Shown: one piece after another, positions 1-9,873 of the stretch
Layout of the letters: each line of letters starts with the position of its first letter
Position numbering within the stretch: position 1 is the first letter of the stretch
Source: Myroides guanonis
GTDB lineage: Bacteria; Bacteroidota; Bacteroidia; Flavobacteriales; Flavobacteriaceae
Direction: 5' to 3'
Length of the DNA stretch: 64,000 bases
Assembly: GCF_900114085.1 (NCBI RefSeq)
Contig: NZ_FORU01000002.1
Location: 124,001-188,000 of the forward strand
Program-made: the position numbers and the translations under genes
Notes under the pieces: model-generated
What the model was told of the DNA's origin: nothing
Databases searched by the model: none
The model's input: only the letters and a program-made list of their open reading frames with translations

Positions 1-830
1 ACAATCACACTGCAAAAGGAACTTATTTCTTTGATTATGGTAACGCATTCTTACTGGAAGCTTCAAGAGCAGGTGCAGATGTTATGGCAGACAACAATAT
101 AGATTTCAAATACCCAAGTTATGTACAAGACATTATGGGCCCGATGTGTTTTGATTATGGTTTTGGTCCTTTTCGATGGGTTTGTGCATCAGGAAAACCT
201 GAAGATTTAGCTAAAACAGATGAAATTGCTTGTGCCGTTTTAGAAGAAATCAAAAAACACTCACCAATAGAAATTCAACAACAACTAGCAGACAACATTC
301 GTTGGATTAAAGGTGCACAAGAAAACAGACTAGTAGTAGGTTCACAAGCCAGAATATTATATGCAGATGCAGAAGGAAGAATCAAAATTGCAGAAGCCTT
401 TAATCAAGCTATAGAAAAAGGAATCATTGGACCAGTAGTTCTTGGAAGAGATCACCACGATGTATCTGGAACAGACTCACCCTACAGAGAAACCTCAAAC
501 ATCTATGATGGATCTCGATTTACAGCGGACATGGCTATTCACAATGTAATTGGAGATAGTTTCAGAGGAGCTACATGGGTATCAATCCACAATGGTGGAG
601 GTGTAGGATGGGGTGAAGTAATAAATGGTGGCTTTGGCATGTTTCTTGATGGTTCAAAAGAAGCTTCAAAGCGCTTAAAATCAATGCTATTTTGGGATGT
701 AAACAACGGAATCGCTAGAAGAAGTTGGGCTAGAAATGAAGAAGCAGTTTTCGCTATCAAAAGAGCGATGGAAGTAGAACCTTTATTAAAAGTAACTCTT
801 CCAAATCTAGTTGATGATAGTTTATTATAA
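1..830 (+). CDS. hutU: urocanate hydratase, C-terminal part (cut by window start)
   Basis: Urocanase, the second enzyme of histidine degradation, adds water to urocanate to give imidazolone propionate in the cytoplasm using tightly bound NAD. The open frame runs in from the window edge (first full codon at base 3), so about 275 C-terminal residues are visible and the start lies outside. Recognisable family segments are GTYFFDYGNAFLLEASRAGA at the very start, FGPFRWVCASGKPEDL, GRDHHDVSGTDSPYRETSN and the glycine-rich NAD-contact stretch SIHNGGGVGWGEVINGGFG. The FGPFRWVC wording resembles the long, eukaryote-like urocanase subfamily rather than the shorter classical bacterial HutU; this is from memory. 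A lipoprotein gene follows 24 nt after the stop with no terminator between, so the two may be co-transcribed. Confidence 0.95.
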   Translation, partial: NHTAKGTYFFDYGNAFLLEASRAGADVMADNNIDFKYPSYVQDIMGPMCFDYGFGPFRWVCASGKPEDLAKTDEIACAVLEEIKKHSPIEIQQQLADNIRWIKGAQENRLVVGSQARILYADAEGRIKIAEAFNQAIEKGIIGPVVLGRDHHDVSGTDSPYRETSNIYDGSRFTADMAIHNVIGDSFRGATWVSIHNGGGVGWGEVINGGFGMFLDGSKEASKRLKSMLFWDVNNGIARRSWARNEEAVFAIKRAMEVEPLLKVTLPNLVDDSLL

Positions 831-854
831 GATTACTAACTAAAACCTAAAATT

Positions 855-1391
855 ATGAAAGCTTTAAAAATCTTATCAGTCATAGCCTTTATGGCTTTAG
901 CTTCTTCATGCAGCAGTGTACGAGTACATTCAGATTATGATGACAAAACAGATTTCAATCAAATTAAATCTTACGCCTTTTTTAAAGACGGTATAGATAA
1001 AGCAGAGATCTCCGATTTAGATAAAAAAAGAATTCTCAACGCAATTGATGCAGAACTTTCATCTAGAGGTTTAGTAAAAGGAGATCGTCCAGATGTCTTA
1101 ATCAACATCTTTACTAAAGCTCAACAAAGAGTAGATGTATATAACAATAACTACTATAGCCCTTGGGGCTATTATGGATATGGATGGGGACCTTATTGGG
1201 GCTCGTCTTACAACTCAGTATCTACTTCGACAGAAGGTCGTTTATTTATAGACATATTAGACGCTAACAAAAAAGAGTTGATTTGGCAAGGAACCGGAAC
1301 TGGCTACTTAACAAATACTAGAGCCAAAAAAGAGCAACGTATTCAAGAATTTGTTAAAGAGATTTTAAAAGATTTTCCTCCTAAGAAGTAA
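855..1391 (+). CDS. DUF4136-type lipoprotein
   Basis: 178 residues. A lipoprotein signal occupies residues 1-18, with a lipobox ending in Cys19 (LASSC), so the protein should be anchored in the inner or outer membrane. The mature part starts with a 'VHSDYD..TDF..IKSYAFF' pattern and ends with a GTGTGYL...IQEFVKEILKDFPP segment, which matches the DUF4136 family, whose function is unknown. A Tyr/Gly/Trp-rich stretch lies around residues 97-118. The gene follows hutU closely but is unrelated in function and is probably a bystander. A strong hairpin terminator follows the stop. The family call is good; no role can be given. Confidence 0.85.
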   Translation: MKALKILSVIAFMALASSCSSVRVHSDYDDKTDFNQIKSYAFFKDGIDKAEISDLDKKRILNAIDAELSSRGLVKGDRPDVLINIFTKAQQRVDVYNNNYYSPWGYYGYGWGPYWGSSYNSVSTSTEGRLFIDILDANKKELIWQGTGTGYLTNTRAKKEQRIQEFVKEILKDFPPKK

Positions 1392-1454
1392 TTAATATTA
1401 GAATAATCCTAAAATAAAGATACAGGATTTTAGATAAATAAAATTATTATCTTA

Positions 1455-1490
1455 AACAGTAGTAGGCAAGTTCTTACTACTGTTTTTTGT
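1455..1490 (+). terminator. Rho-independent terminator of the DUF4136 gene
   Basis: A 10-bp perfect stem (AACAGTAGTA / TACTACTGTT) with a 10-nt loop is followed by a run of six T and then TTTT after one G. It lies 63 nt after the lipoprotein stop. The far end of the decayed transposase frame on the other strand reads into it. Confidence 0.8.
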
Positions 1491-1494
1491 TTTA

Positions 1495-2716
1495 TAAGTT
1501 TCCATTTTTAATTTTCTCTGTTGATGCATCTTAACAGGTATTAACATACTGTTTGATAGATGTGATCTTATAGTATTATATATTTTAATGGCCTCGCTCA
1601 CTATTTCCTACATAACAGAAAGGTCCAAATATATAATATGAATCTTGCTTTAAAACACCATCTATTCTTTCTGTCACTGCATTTTCGTAGGGATTAGAGT
1701 TTTGTGTCATACTGTAACCCATTTTATAGTTTTCCAGCATACTTTGATATTCATCACAACAGTATTGAACTCCTCTATCAGAGCGGTGAATAATCTTTTG
1801 GCTATATTTCCGTTCTTAATGAGCCATTACAACTTTGGCTATTTAAGCTATTTGATACATCATAACCTATATTTTTTTTAGAATAAGCATCGCTTATCAA
1901 CCTTAGGTAATAAGGCTTTTTATCTTTCTCCAAGGTAAGTTATGTCTGCAACCCACCAGTTCAGACCTAGTGACTGACAAACCTAAAAGTATGTTGGTAT
2001 ACTTACGAAACCTATGATGTGACCAAGTTGTAATATGATAACTTTTCTTTGGATGTATCAATAAATGATTCGTTTTAAAATCGAAAAGAACCTGTCTCTG
2101 CCAACTTTTAGTTCTTTAAGCTCTCGATAAAGCATATGGTAAAGTTTTCTTGTGCCAACACGTGGTAGAAGCATGCGCTTGTCACTGACCATTTCTACTA
2201 CTTGTTTAGCAATAGACTTTTTCCTTTTTACTCTTGCTAAGGAACGATAATAAACCTATCTGTTGGACCCGAACAAACCACAAGTAAAACTTATAGTTTC
2301 TTGCCTTTCTTTGCAGAAAGATTGGATTGCTCATGTGCAGAGTTTTTACTGATATTGATTTTATACTCTTTTTCAGCTAAGTCAATCATCATATCAAAAA
2401 CACAGCTTAGAACCAACAATATAAGTTTGTCTCTCTAGATGTGCCTTTTGCTTTTCTAAAAGCTAACCTTAGCCTCTAGCACCATAATTCGTTGTTCTGC
2501 TGTCTTTGGCATATTTAAGGGAGTTTGGTTTTCCCAATCAAAGTTACCATATTTTCGCAACCAATTTACAGCGGTAGATCTGCCTTGAATTCCATATTTT
2601 TGTTAAGTAAAAGAAATGCTACACTCTCCTAATTCAACCTCCTTAACAACTTGGAGTTTAAAACTTAGCGTATAGTCTTTTTGTGAACGCTTTAAATAGT
2701 TTGTGGTATTATCCAT
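1495..2716 (-). pseudogene. decayed IS3-family transposase (orfA+orfB remnant)
   Basis: This 1.2-kb region has no long open frame, but the leftward strand carries the pieces of an IS3-type transposase. From an ATG at 2716 the orfA part reads MDNTTNYLKRSQKDYTLSFK and soon hits an in-frame TAA at codon 38, in a helix-turn-helix context (SFT*QKYGIQGRST), then continues to about 2460. In other frames, orfB pieces appear: KQVVEMVSDKRMLLPRVGTR, WVADITYLG (first catalytic Asp), HRSDRGVQYCCDEYQ (second Asp), NAVTERIDGVLK (catalytic Glu), and a C-terminal YNTIRSHLSNSM. Several stops and frameshifts separate them, so the element is dead. I could not define both inverted repeats or a target duplication. 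It fills the gap between two lipoprotein genes. Confidence 0.85.
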
Positions 2717-2836
2717 ATCGATGATTTTTATGTATCGATATTCAGGACGTGACATTAATTTATATCCTTAAAACCCAATCTTAAATTCTAATCCTAATAA
2801 TTATCTTATACTACCTTACTCATAGGTTTTAGTATT

Positions 2837-2874
2837 AAAAAAAGGGTATTCAACTCGATTGAATACCCTTTTTT
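2837..2874 (-). terminator. Terminator of the Ig-repeat lipoprotein gene
   Basis: A 10-bp stem GGGTATTCAA / TTGAATACCC with a 5-nt loop is flanked by A7 and T6, so it works in both directions. It sits 31 nt past the stop of the leftward lipoprotein gene. Confidence 0.8.
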
Positions 2875-2905
2875 CTAATAACATCTATTTACATAACAGA
2901 GATCA

Positions 2906-4015
2906 TTAGAATCTCGCTTGTAGATTACTCTTAGTTACAGCTTTAGAAACTCCAAAAGCTGATTTTGATTGCAATGGATCTCCATTAGCATCAACAGGTA
3001 AAACTCCAATACCTTCATATGCACCGTTGTGTTTTATTGATCCTTCCGCATTTGATGCAGCAAGCTCAACAACTCCATTTGCACCAGGCGTTGTAAATGT
3101 AAAGTTTTTAATATCATCAAATGCAAATTGTACTGTAGTTGTAAAATCAGTTGCCATTCCTCCTACAAATTGGAAAGCCCCTTGACCAGGTAGTAAAATT
3201 CCAGGCTTAGCAGGGTCTTGAAATACCACCACTGTAACAAGTGATCTAGCCACATATTCTGTACCCGCTGCATTTATTTTAGCTAAATCCATAGCAAAAA
3301 CACTATACTTCTCACCATCTTCATTAGTATAAACATAAACAGTCCAACCTCCTTTACCATCTGATGCAGCATTTGCTGACAATCTTGCACTTGCAACATC
3401 ATAGTACTCGCCTCCAATTTCAATAAAAGATCCTTCTGGCTCAACACCACCTTCTACAACAGTGAAAGTTTTCTCAGCACTATCAATAGCACCAGCTTTC
3501 TTAGCAATTACCTTATAAGTTCCAACTGCAGTTGCAGTGTAAGAAGTTCCAGTAATTTTTTGATTATTAACAAAAATTTCAGCAGAAGTACTCACGTCAG
3601 CAGAACCTTCCTTAACAACAAAAGTTACAGCGCTTCCTAAAGTAACTTCAGAAGGCAATACTGTCAACATTAATGTTTGTTCTCCTGGAACAACAACATC
3701 CTTAACTGTCACTGTAATTGCAGGACTATCTGTAAATCCTTGTTTTTTAGCAACAATTTTGTATTCTCCTTTTGCTGTAAAAGTATGAGGGTTTTTTAAT
3801 TCTGTACTTCCATCATAGAATTTAACACCATCAACAGCTTTCCCATCAGAAGTAGCAGAGAATGTAACTGCTTTATTAACTTCAACCGTTGAAGGAGATG
3901 CTTTCGCCAATAATTGTGACGTTTTTGGTGGAGTTCCTCCTCCGTCATCACTACTACATGATGCTCCGAATGTCGCAAGTCCCGCTACCGCAAGGAACAT
4001 AAATAATTTTTTCAT
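2906..4015 (-). CDS. surface lipoprotein with two Ig-like repeats, function unknown
   Basis: 369 residues. The signal peptide ends in a lipobox with Cys20 (FGASC) followed by SSDDGGG; an S/D-rich start after the Cys is the usual surface-export signal of Flavobacteriaceae lipoproteins (family knowledge). Two related beta-rich segments follow, around residues 35-105 and 110-187. Each contains 'EV..G.AVTF' and a 'GTYKVIAKKAG..DS' ending, as expected of Ig-like/PKD-type folds. The remaining C-terminal ~180 residues have no motif I recognise. The gene stands alone, divergent from the aromatic amino acid hydroxylase gene and ending in its own terminator. A role in surface binding or attachment is only a guess. 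Confidence 0.75.
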   Translation of the reverse strand: MKKLFMFLAVAGLATFGASCSSDDGGGTPPKTSQLLAKASPSTVEVNKAVTFSATSDGKAVDGVKFYDGSTELKNPHTFTAKGEYKIVAKKQGFTDSPAITVTVKDVVVPGEQTLMLTVLPSEVTLGSAVTFVVKEGSADVSTSAEIFVNNQKITGTSYTATAVGTYKVIAKKAGAIDSAEKTFTVVEGGVEPEGSFIEIGGEYYDVASARLSANAASDGKGGWTVYVYTNEDGEKYSVFAMDLAKINAAGTEYVARSLVTVVVFQDPAKPGILLPGQGAFQFVGGMATDFTTTVQFAFDDIKNFTFTTPGANGVVELAASNAEGSIKHNGAYEGIGVLPVDANGDPLQSKSAFGVSKAVTKSNLQARF

Positions 4016-4208
4016 AAATGTTTTATTTTAAATAGTTAATCACGGCGCAATATAAAACTTTTTTACAATTGAAAAAAATAAAGTTAATTTTTTTTAAATC
4101 ATACGTTAAGTCATTAACCTTTATGAATCACAAATTCCTATTAAAGAGCACTCTAATAAAACACTTTTATTATATTTACCCCATTAAAATAACCAATAAC
4201 AAAAAAAC

Positions 4209-5951
4209 ATGAATGCCAAGGAATATGAAAGCAATCCGTTAATAGACAGACTTCCACCTCATTTAAAGCAATTTATCAAACCTCAACATTATGATGATTA
4301 CACTCCAATAAACCAAGCTGTATGGAGGTATGTTATGAGAAAGAATGTAGATTACTTAGGTAAAGTAGCTCACGAATCCTATATAAACGGACTTAAACAG
4401 ACTGGAATTTCGATTGAAAGCATTCCCAATATGTATGGCATGAATAGGATTCTAAAAGAGATTGGATGGGCAGCCGTTGCTGTTGATGGCTTTATCCCTC
4501 CGAATGCTTTTATGGAATTTCAAGCATACAAAGTTTTAGTGATTGCATCAGACATACGTCAACTTGAACACATTGAATACACCCCTGCACCAGATATCAT
4601 ACATGAAGGAGCAGGACATGCTCCTATTATAGCTAATCCTGAATATGCTGAATACTTAAGAAGGTTTGGAGAAATTGGATGCAAAGCTATCTCGTCAGCT
4701 CATGACTATGAAATGTATGAAGCAATTCGCTTATTATCTATTCTTAAAGAAGCAGAAAATGTAGCTCCAGAAGAAGTTGAAGCGGCAGCTAACCGAGTAG
4801 ATGAACTTCAAAATAAAAAAGAAACCCCTTCTGAAATGGCTCTTATTCGAAACCTTCATTGGTGGACTGTTGAATACGGACTTATAGGAACTATGGAAAA
4901 TCCGAAAATATTTGGAGCTGGTTTACTTTCTTCCATTGGAGAAAGTTCATGGTGTATGACCGATAAAGTAAAAAAACTACCTTATACGATCCAAGCGGCA
5001 TATCAAGATTTTGACATTACCAAGCCTCAACCACAATTATATGTTACTCCTGATTTTGCTCATTTAAGTGAAGTACTCGAGGAATTTGCGAGCAAAATGG
5101 CACTGAGAACCGGAGGATTAGAAGGAATATCAAAACTTATAGATTCCAAAGCAATAGGAACTATTGAGTTAAACACAGGATTACAAGTATCCGGTGTTTT
5201 CACAAATGTTATAGAATATCAAAACAAACCTATATACCTTCAAACCACAGGTAAAACAGCTTTAGCTTATAGAGAAAAAGAATTAGTAGGTCACGGAACA
5301 GATCTTCACTCCTCAGGTTTTGGATCTGCAATAGGTAAATTAAAAGGAATAAATCTAGCTATTGAAGATATGAGTCCAAAAGACCTTAAAGCTTACAATA
5401 TCTATGAGGGAAAGGTTGCTACTTTAGAATTCGAAGGAGGAGTTACTGTAAAAGGAGAAATTATAACAGGCATCAGAAATTTAAAAGGCAAAATCATATT
5501 AATTAGCTTTAAAAACTGTACAGTTAACTATGAAAATCAAATCCTTTTTAAACCTGAATGGGGTACATATGATATGGCAATTGGTTCAGAAATAGTATCT
5601 GCCTTCTCAGGTCCTGCTGACTTCAAGAGTTTCAATTTGATTAATCATGTCCCTTCCTCTCAAACCATCAAAGCAATTAGCAATGAGGAAAAGGTCGAAT
5701 TAGAAAGAATGTATCTAGCTGTTAGAAAACATCGCGAAAATGAAGGAAAAACAGATTTAAATACCATTCTTGAAACTCTAAAAAATAAATTTCAAAACGA
5801 CTGGCTTCTTACATTAGAGATTTTAGAAATCGCTACTAAAGAATCCGACAAACAATTGGAAAAAGATTCTTATGCACATTTAGAAAATGTAAAGAATTCA
5901 AGACCTGAAATAAAACATCTTATCGACAATGGAATTGAGATCTTAAATTAA
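4209..5951 (+). CDS. phhA: pterin-dependent aromatic amino acid hydroxylase (phenylalanine 4-monooxygenase-like), long form
   Basis: A cytoplasmic non-heme iron enzyme that hydroxylates phenylalanine (or a related aromatic amino acid) with O2 and a tetrahydropterin. The iron site is clear: HEGAGH at residues 132-137 supplies His132 and His137, and WWTVEYG supplies Glu222. The catalytic domain covers roughly residues 20-310. At 580 residues it is about twice the length of ordinary bacterial PhhA. The extra C-terminal ~270 residues (from about 315) contain repeated beta-type segments (TGLQVSGVF, GKVATLEFEGGVTVKGEI) and a helical tail of unknown role. There is no N-terminal ACT domain. The gene is monocistronic, with a terminator right after the stop. 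Substrate preference cannot be read from sequence alone. Confidence 0.9.
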   Translation: MNAKEYESNPLIDRLPPHLKQFIKPQHYDDYTPINQAVWRYVMRKNVDYLGKVAHESYINGLKQTGISIESIPNMYGMNRILKEIGWAAVAVDGFIPPNAFMEFQAYKVLVIASDIRQLEHIEYTPAPDIIHEGAGHAPIIANPEYAEYLRRFGEIGCKAISSAHDYEMYEAIRLLSILKEAENVAPEEVEAAANRVDELQNKKETPSEMALIRNLHWWTVEYGLIGTMENPKIFGAGLLSSIGESSWCMTDKVKKLPYTIQAAYQDFDITKPQPQLYVTPDFAHLSEVLEEFASKMALRTGGLEGISKLIDSKAIGTIELNTGLQVSGVFTNVIEYQNKPIYLQTTGKTALAYREKELVGHGTDLHSSGFGSAIGKLKGINLAIEDMSPKDLKAYNIYEGKVATLEFEGGVTVKGEIITGIRNLKGKIILISFKNCTVNYENQILFKPEWGTYDMAIGSEIVSAFSGPADFKSFNLINHVPSSQTIKAISNEEKVELERMYLAVRKHRENEGKTDLNTILETLKNKFQNDWLLTLEILEIATKESDKQLEKDSYAHLENVKNSRPEIKHLIDNGIEILN

Positions 5952-5960
5952 ACCTCAATA

Positions 5961-5991
5961 AAAAATCCACTTCAATGAAGTGGATTTTTTT
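5961..5991. terminator. bidirectional terminator between phhA and the GSCFA gene
   Basis: The inverted repeat CCACTTCA / TGAAGTGG is flanked by A5 and T7 between two converging genes (stops at 5951 and 6005), so it can serve both. Confidence 0.8.
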
Positions 5992-6004
5992 ATATTACAG
6001 AATA

Positions 6005-6961
6005 CTACCTAAAACTCATGAACGGATAACGATCTAGCAAATAATCTATTTTATCAATCAAGCTATCCATAAATTTCAAATGCTGTTCAGAAGTTGGATT
6101 AAAAGGTCTATGTTCCATAGCCTTAGTAACCTCTTCTACTTTTTTCATAATCATCATTGTCTCCGAACTAACAAAAGACTTTAATAACCGCTCCCATATA
6201 TAATCAATTGCTAATTGATTTGGGTGTAACATATCTTGATCATAGAACCTATAATCTCTCAACTCATCCATTACCAATTCAAAGGCAGGAAAATAAAAAC
6301 ATTTCACATCCAAATTCTCATCTAAAAACTGATGTAAAGCTCCAATAAGATTTGCCTTACTTCTTTGGTTTCCAACAAAACCATCTTTTATATGTCTCAC
6401 AGGAGAAACTGTAAATACAATTTGTGCATTAGGATTCAACTCATGAATTAATCGAGTAATTTCCTGATAACTTTGCAATATCTCGTCATAAGACAATAAA
6501 CGTTTTTCAAAAACATCTTGAGCTACCTTATGGCAATTAGCAACAACTCTACTATCTTCCTTTCTCTCATATACCCATGCTGTGCCAAATGTCAAAAAAA
6601 CATGAGAAGCCTCTCTTAGAGACTTAGAAAACTCAATAACTGCGTTATTTAAACTCTCAATAATTGCATCCTCCTCTAATTCATTCATATCGGAATGCGC
6701 ATCAAAACAACTCCAAATTTCATTATAAAGAAATACATCCTTACTAGAGAATTCATAATTAGTAATCGCATATTCTAGTAGCCTTTGAATAGCGAGTGGA
6801 TGGAACAATATCCCAACTGGATTAGTTTCAGTTTTAAACTGAAATCTCTTAAACTTTTGAGCCATATTAACCGCAAAGCAAGACCCCAAACTAACTATTT
6901 TGGAATTATAGTCGATTTTAACCAAGGCTTCATCAACCGGAACTACAGTACTAAACTTCAT
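6005..6961 (-). CDS. GSCFA-domain protein (SGNH-hydrolase-like)
   Basis: 318 residues, no signal peptide. The family-defining motif appears near residue 26 as VSLGSCFAVNMAQKF. Further family features are FLTFGTAWVYE, FTVSPVRHIKDGF and a C-terminal DMLHPNQLAIDYIWE. The last looks like the Asp/His part of an SGNH-type catalytic site, with the Ser in GSCF; this reading is from family knowledge. The natural substrate of GSCFA proteins is not established. The gene starts 54 nt after the alaS stop on the same strand, but a strong terminator lies between, so it is probably transcribed separately. It converges with phhA. Confidence 0.85.
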   Translation of the reverse strand: MKFSTVVPVDEALVKIDYNSKIVSLGSCFAVNMAQKFKRFQFKTETNPVGILFHPLAIQRLLEYAITNYEFSSKDVFLYNEIWSCFDAHSDMNELEEDAIIESLNNAVIEFSKSLREASHVFLTFGTAWVYERKEDSRVVANCHKVAQDVFEKRLLSYDEILQSYQEITRLIHELNPNAQIVFTVSPVRHIKDGFVGNQRSKANLIGALHQFLDENLDVKCFYFPAFELVMDELRDYRFYDQDMLHPNQLAIDYIWERLLKSFVSSETMMIMKKVEEVTKAMEHRPFNPTSEQHLKFMDSLIDKIDYLLDRYPFMSFR

Positions 6962-6979
6962 AATATAAGAATTGAATGA

Positions 6980-7011
6980 AAAAAGAAAGATTCTCCAAAA
7001 CGGAGAATCTT
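6980..7011 (-). terminator. terminator of alaS
   Basis: On the leftward strand a 10-bp stem AAGATTCTCC / GGAGAATCTT (loop of 5) lies directly after the alaS stop, followed by a T-rich run. It separates alaS from the GSCFA gene. Confidence 0.8.
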
Positions 7012-7015
7012 CAAG

Positions 7016-9652
7016 TTATTTTATAAAAGATACTGCATTATCAATCGCCTCTCGCATACCCTCTGCATTTTTTCCACCAGCAGTAGCAAAAAATGCTTGA
7101 CCTCCGCCGCCACCTTGAATAAATTTACCTAGCTCACGAACAACTTGTCCTGCATTATATCCTTTACTTTCTGATAATTCTTTAGAAATATAGCAACTTA
7201 ACATCGGCTTACCGTCTTGTATTATACCAAGTACCATAAAGAAATTCTCAGCTGTCCCACCAATCTCATACAGCAAATCTTTAGCTCCATTAACATCCAA
7301 ATCAACTTGCTTTGCTAAAAACTGAACTCCGTTAACCATCTGAATATCTTGCATCAATTCACCTTTCATCTGTTTCGCCTTTTCCTTCAACAGCTGTTCA
7401 ACTTGTTTTTTAAGCTTTGCATTATCTTCTTGTAAGGAAGAAACTGCCTTTAAAGTATCTTGAGGATTTTTTAAAATTTCTTTTACATCCTTCAAAACCG
7501 TTTCTTGCTCCGAATAAAACTGTCTAACAGCATCACCTGTAATCGCCTCAATACGACGAATACCTGCAGCCACAGCTCCTTCAGAAATGATTTTAAAAGA
7601 CCAAATATCAGCAGTATTAGTCACATGAATTCCTCCACATAACTCCATAGATTCACCAAACTTAATTGCTCTTACTTCATCACCATACTTTTCTCCAAAC
7701 AATGCCATTGCTCCCTCTTCTAAAGCTTGTTGAAATGGAATTGAACGTCTTTCAACAAGTGGTAATTGCTCTGATATACGTGCATTCACAAAATTCTCCA
7801 CTTCTTTTAACTGCTCATCAGTAACCTTAGAAAAATGAGAAAAGTCAAATCGAAGATAGTTAGGAGCAACCAATGAGCCTTTTTGCTCTACATGAGTACC
7901 CAACACAGAACGCAATGCCTGGTGTAACAAATGTGTCGCAGAGTGGTTCTTAGAAGATTTTGAACGTAAATCTGTATTAACTTTAGCAATAAATACTCCT
8001 TCCAAATTCTCAGGAAGCATTTTTGTAAAATGTAATATAAGGTTATTCTCTTTTTTAGTATCAAAAATCTCTATAGTTTCATTAGCAGACACCAGCAACC
8101 CTTTATCACCAACTTGTCCACCTCCTTCAGGATAAAACGGAGTATTATTTAAAACTAATTGATATAAGACCCCATCTTTCTTCGTTTCAACTTTACGAAT
8201 TCTCGTAATTTGAACTTCATTTTCTGTTTTATCATATCCAACAAATGTTTCAACATTTCCGTCTATTAACACTTTCCAATCATCTTTAGAAACCTCAGAA
8301 GCAGCACGTGAACGGTCTTTTTGAACTTGCATTGCCTTTTTAAAACCTTCCTCATCTAATTCATATCCTTTCTCTCTAAGAATTAGAGCCGTTAAATCAA
8401 TAGGAAAACCAAAAGTATCATACAATTCAAAAGCCTTAGCCCCATCAACGATCTTTCCATCTGTATTTCCAATAACCGTATCTAACAAATGCAACCCTTG
8501 GTCAAGTGTACGCAAGAAAGAAGATTCTTCTTCCTTTATCACATTTTGAACCAATCCCTTTTGACTTACAATTTCAGGGAAGAAGTCTCCCATTTGTTCA
8601 GCCAACACATCTACTAACTTATAAATAAAAGGTTCTTTTGTTCCTAAAAAGGTAAAACCATATCGAATAGCACGTCTTAATATTCTTCGAATAACATAAC
8701 CAGCTCCATTGTTTGAAGGTAATTGTCCATCAGCAATAGCAAAAGCAACCGCACGCACATGGTCAACGACAACGCGGATAGCTATATTAACCTTATTTTG
8801 TTCTTCAGAGATTTCTTTAATCTCATTATTAGTGTATTTTAATCTTGTTATTTCCTCCACTTTAGAAATCAACGGTGTAAACACATCTGTATCATAATTA
8901 GAGGTAACACCTTGCATTGCCATACACAAACGCTCAAAGCCCATTCCTGTATCAACGTGTTTTGCTGGTAGTTTTTCAAGAGAGCCGTCGGCCTTTCTAT
9001 TGAACTCCATAAAAACATTATTCCATATTTCAACCACCTGCGGATGATCTGCATTCACTAAAGAACGACCAGACACAGACGCTCTTTCCTCTTCTGAACG
9101 AATATCAATATGAATTTCAGAGCAAGGTCCGCAAGGTCCTTGATCACCCATTTCCCAAAAATTATCCTTCTTATTCCCAAGGATAATACGGTCTTCTGAA
9201 ACATATTGCTTCCACAAATCAAAAGCTTCTTGATCAAAAGGAACATTTTCTTGTTCATTTCCCTCAAAAACAGAAACATACAATCTATCCTTATCTATTT
9301 TCAACTCTTCAGTTAAAAACTCCCATGCCCATTTAATTGCTTCCTTTTTGAAATAATCCCCAAAAGACCAGTTACCCAGCATTTCAAACATAGTGTGATG
9401 GTATGTATCAAAACCGACATCTTCTAAGTCATTATGCTTTCCAGAAACACGTAAACATTTTTGCGTATCAGCAATACGTTTACTCTTTGGTGTGGCATTC
9501 CCAAGAAAATACTCTTTAAATTGAGCCATTCCTGAGTTATTAAACATCAATGTAGGATCATCCTTTAAAACAATAGGTGCAGAGGGAACGATAAGGTGAC
9601 CTTTCCCCTCAAAAAAGTTTAAAAATTTCTTGCGAATTTCTTGTGATTTCAT
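7016..9652 (-). CDS. alaS: alanine--tRNA ligase
   Basis: Charges tRNA-Ala with alanine and edits mischarged Ser/Gly. At 878 residues it is full length for the family. The class II catalytic core is at the N-terminus ([19 protein letters not shown], then [17 protein letters not shown]). The editing domain carries the zinc ligands HSATHLLH (His570 on) and CGGIHV (Cys672 on). The tail is a coiled-coil stretch around 715-755 and the C-Ala domain with [16 protein letters not shown]. The start chosen is the ATG at 9652; nothing upstream is in frame. The gene is divergent from the M23 peptidase gene across a 221-bp AT-rich spacer. No convincing promoter pair was found for it. Confidence 0.98.
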   Translation of the reverse strand: MKSQEIRKKFLNFFEGKGHLIVPSAPIVLKDDPTLMFNNSGMAQFKEYFLGNATPKSKRIADTQKCLRVSGKHNDLEDVGFDTYHHTMFEMLGNWSFGDYFKKEAIKWAWEFLTEELKIDKDRLYVSVFEGNEQENVPFDQEAFDLWKQYVSEDRIILGNKKDNFWEMGDQGPCGPCSEIHIDIRSEEERASVSGRSLVNADHPQVVEIWNNVFMEFNRKADGSLEKLPAKHVDTGMGFERLCMAMQGVTSNYDTDVFTPLISKVEEITRLKYTNNEIKEISEEQNKVNIAIRVVVDHVRAVAFAIADGQLPSNNGAGYVIRRILRRAIRYGFTFLGTKEPFIYKLVDVLAEQMGDFFPEIVSQKGLVQNVIKEEESSFLRTLDQGLHLLDTVIGNTDGKIVDGAKAFELYDTFGFPIDLTALILREKGYELDEEGFKKAMQVQKDRSRAASEVSKDDWKVLIDGNVETFVGYDKTENEVQITRIRKVETKKDGVLYQLVLNNTPFYPEGGGQVGDKGLLVSANETIEIFDTKKENNLILHFTKMLPENLEGVFIAKVNTDLRSKSSKNHSATHLLHQALRSVLGTHVEQKGSLVAPNYLRFDFSHFSKVTDEQLKEVENFVNARISEQLPLVERRSIPFQQALEEGAMALFGEKYGDEVRAIKFGESMELCGGIHVTNTADIWSFKIISEGAVAAGIRRIEAITGDAVRQFYSEQETVLKDVKEILKNPQDTLKAVSSLQEDNAKLKKQVEQLLKEKAKQMKGELMQDIQMVNGVQFLAKQVDLDVNGAKDLLYEIGGTAENFFMVLGIIQDGKPMLSCYISKELSESKGYNAGQVVRELGKFIQGGGGGQAFFATAGGKNAEGMREAIDNAVSFIK

Positions 9653-9873
9653 ATCTTAAGGAAACTATTTTCTAAAACTAAATTAATTCAAAACTGGACT
9701 AGCGTTTTTTAGCAAAAGAAACTAAATAACATCATTATTACCAAAAAACTATTAAATAAACACACTGCATCAATCAAATGAAAAACATTTTTTTAAATTT
9801 GTTAGCTATTGATCACTATACACTGCATAGCATACCGTTTTGAACTTGCAAAAATAGTATATTTTTTTAGTAT

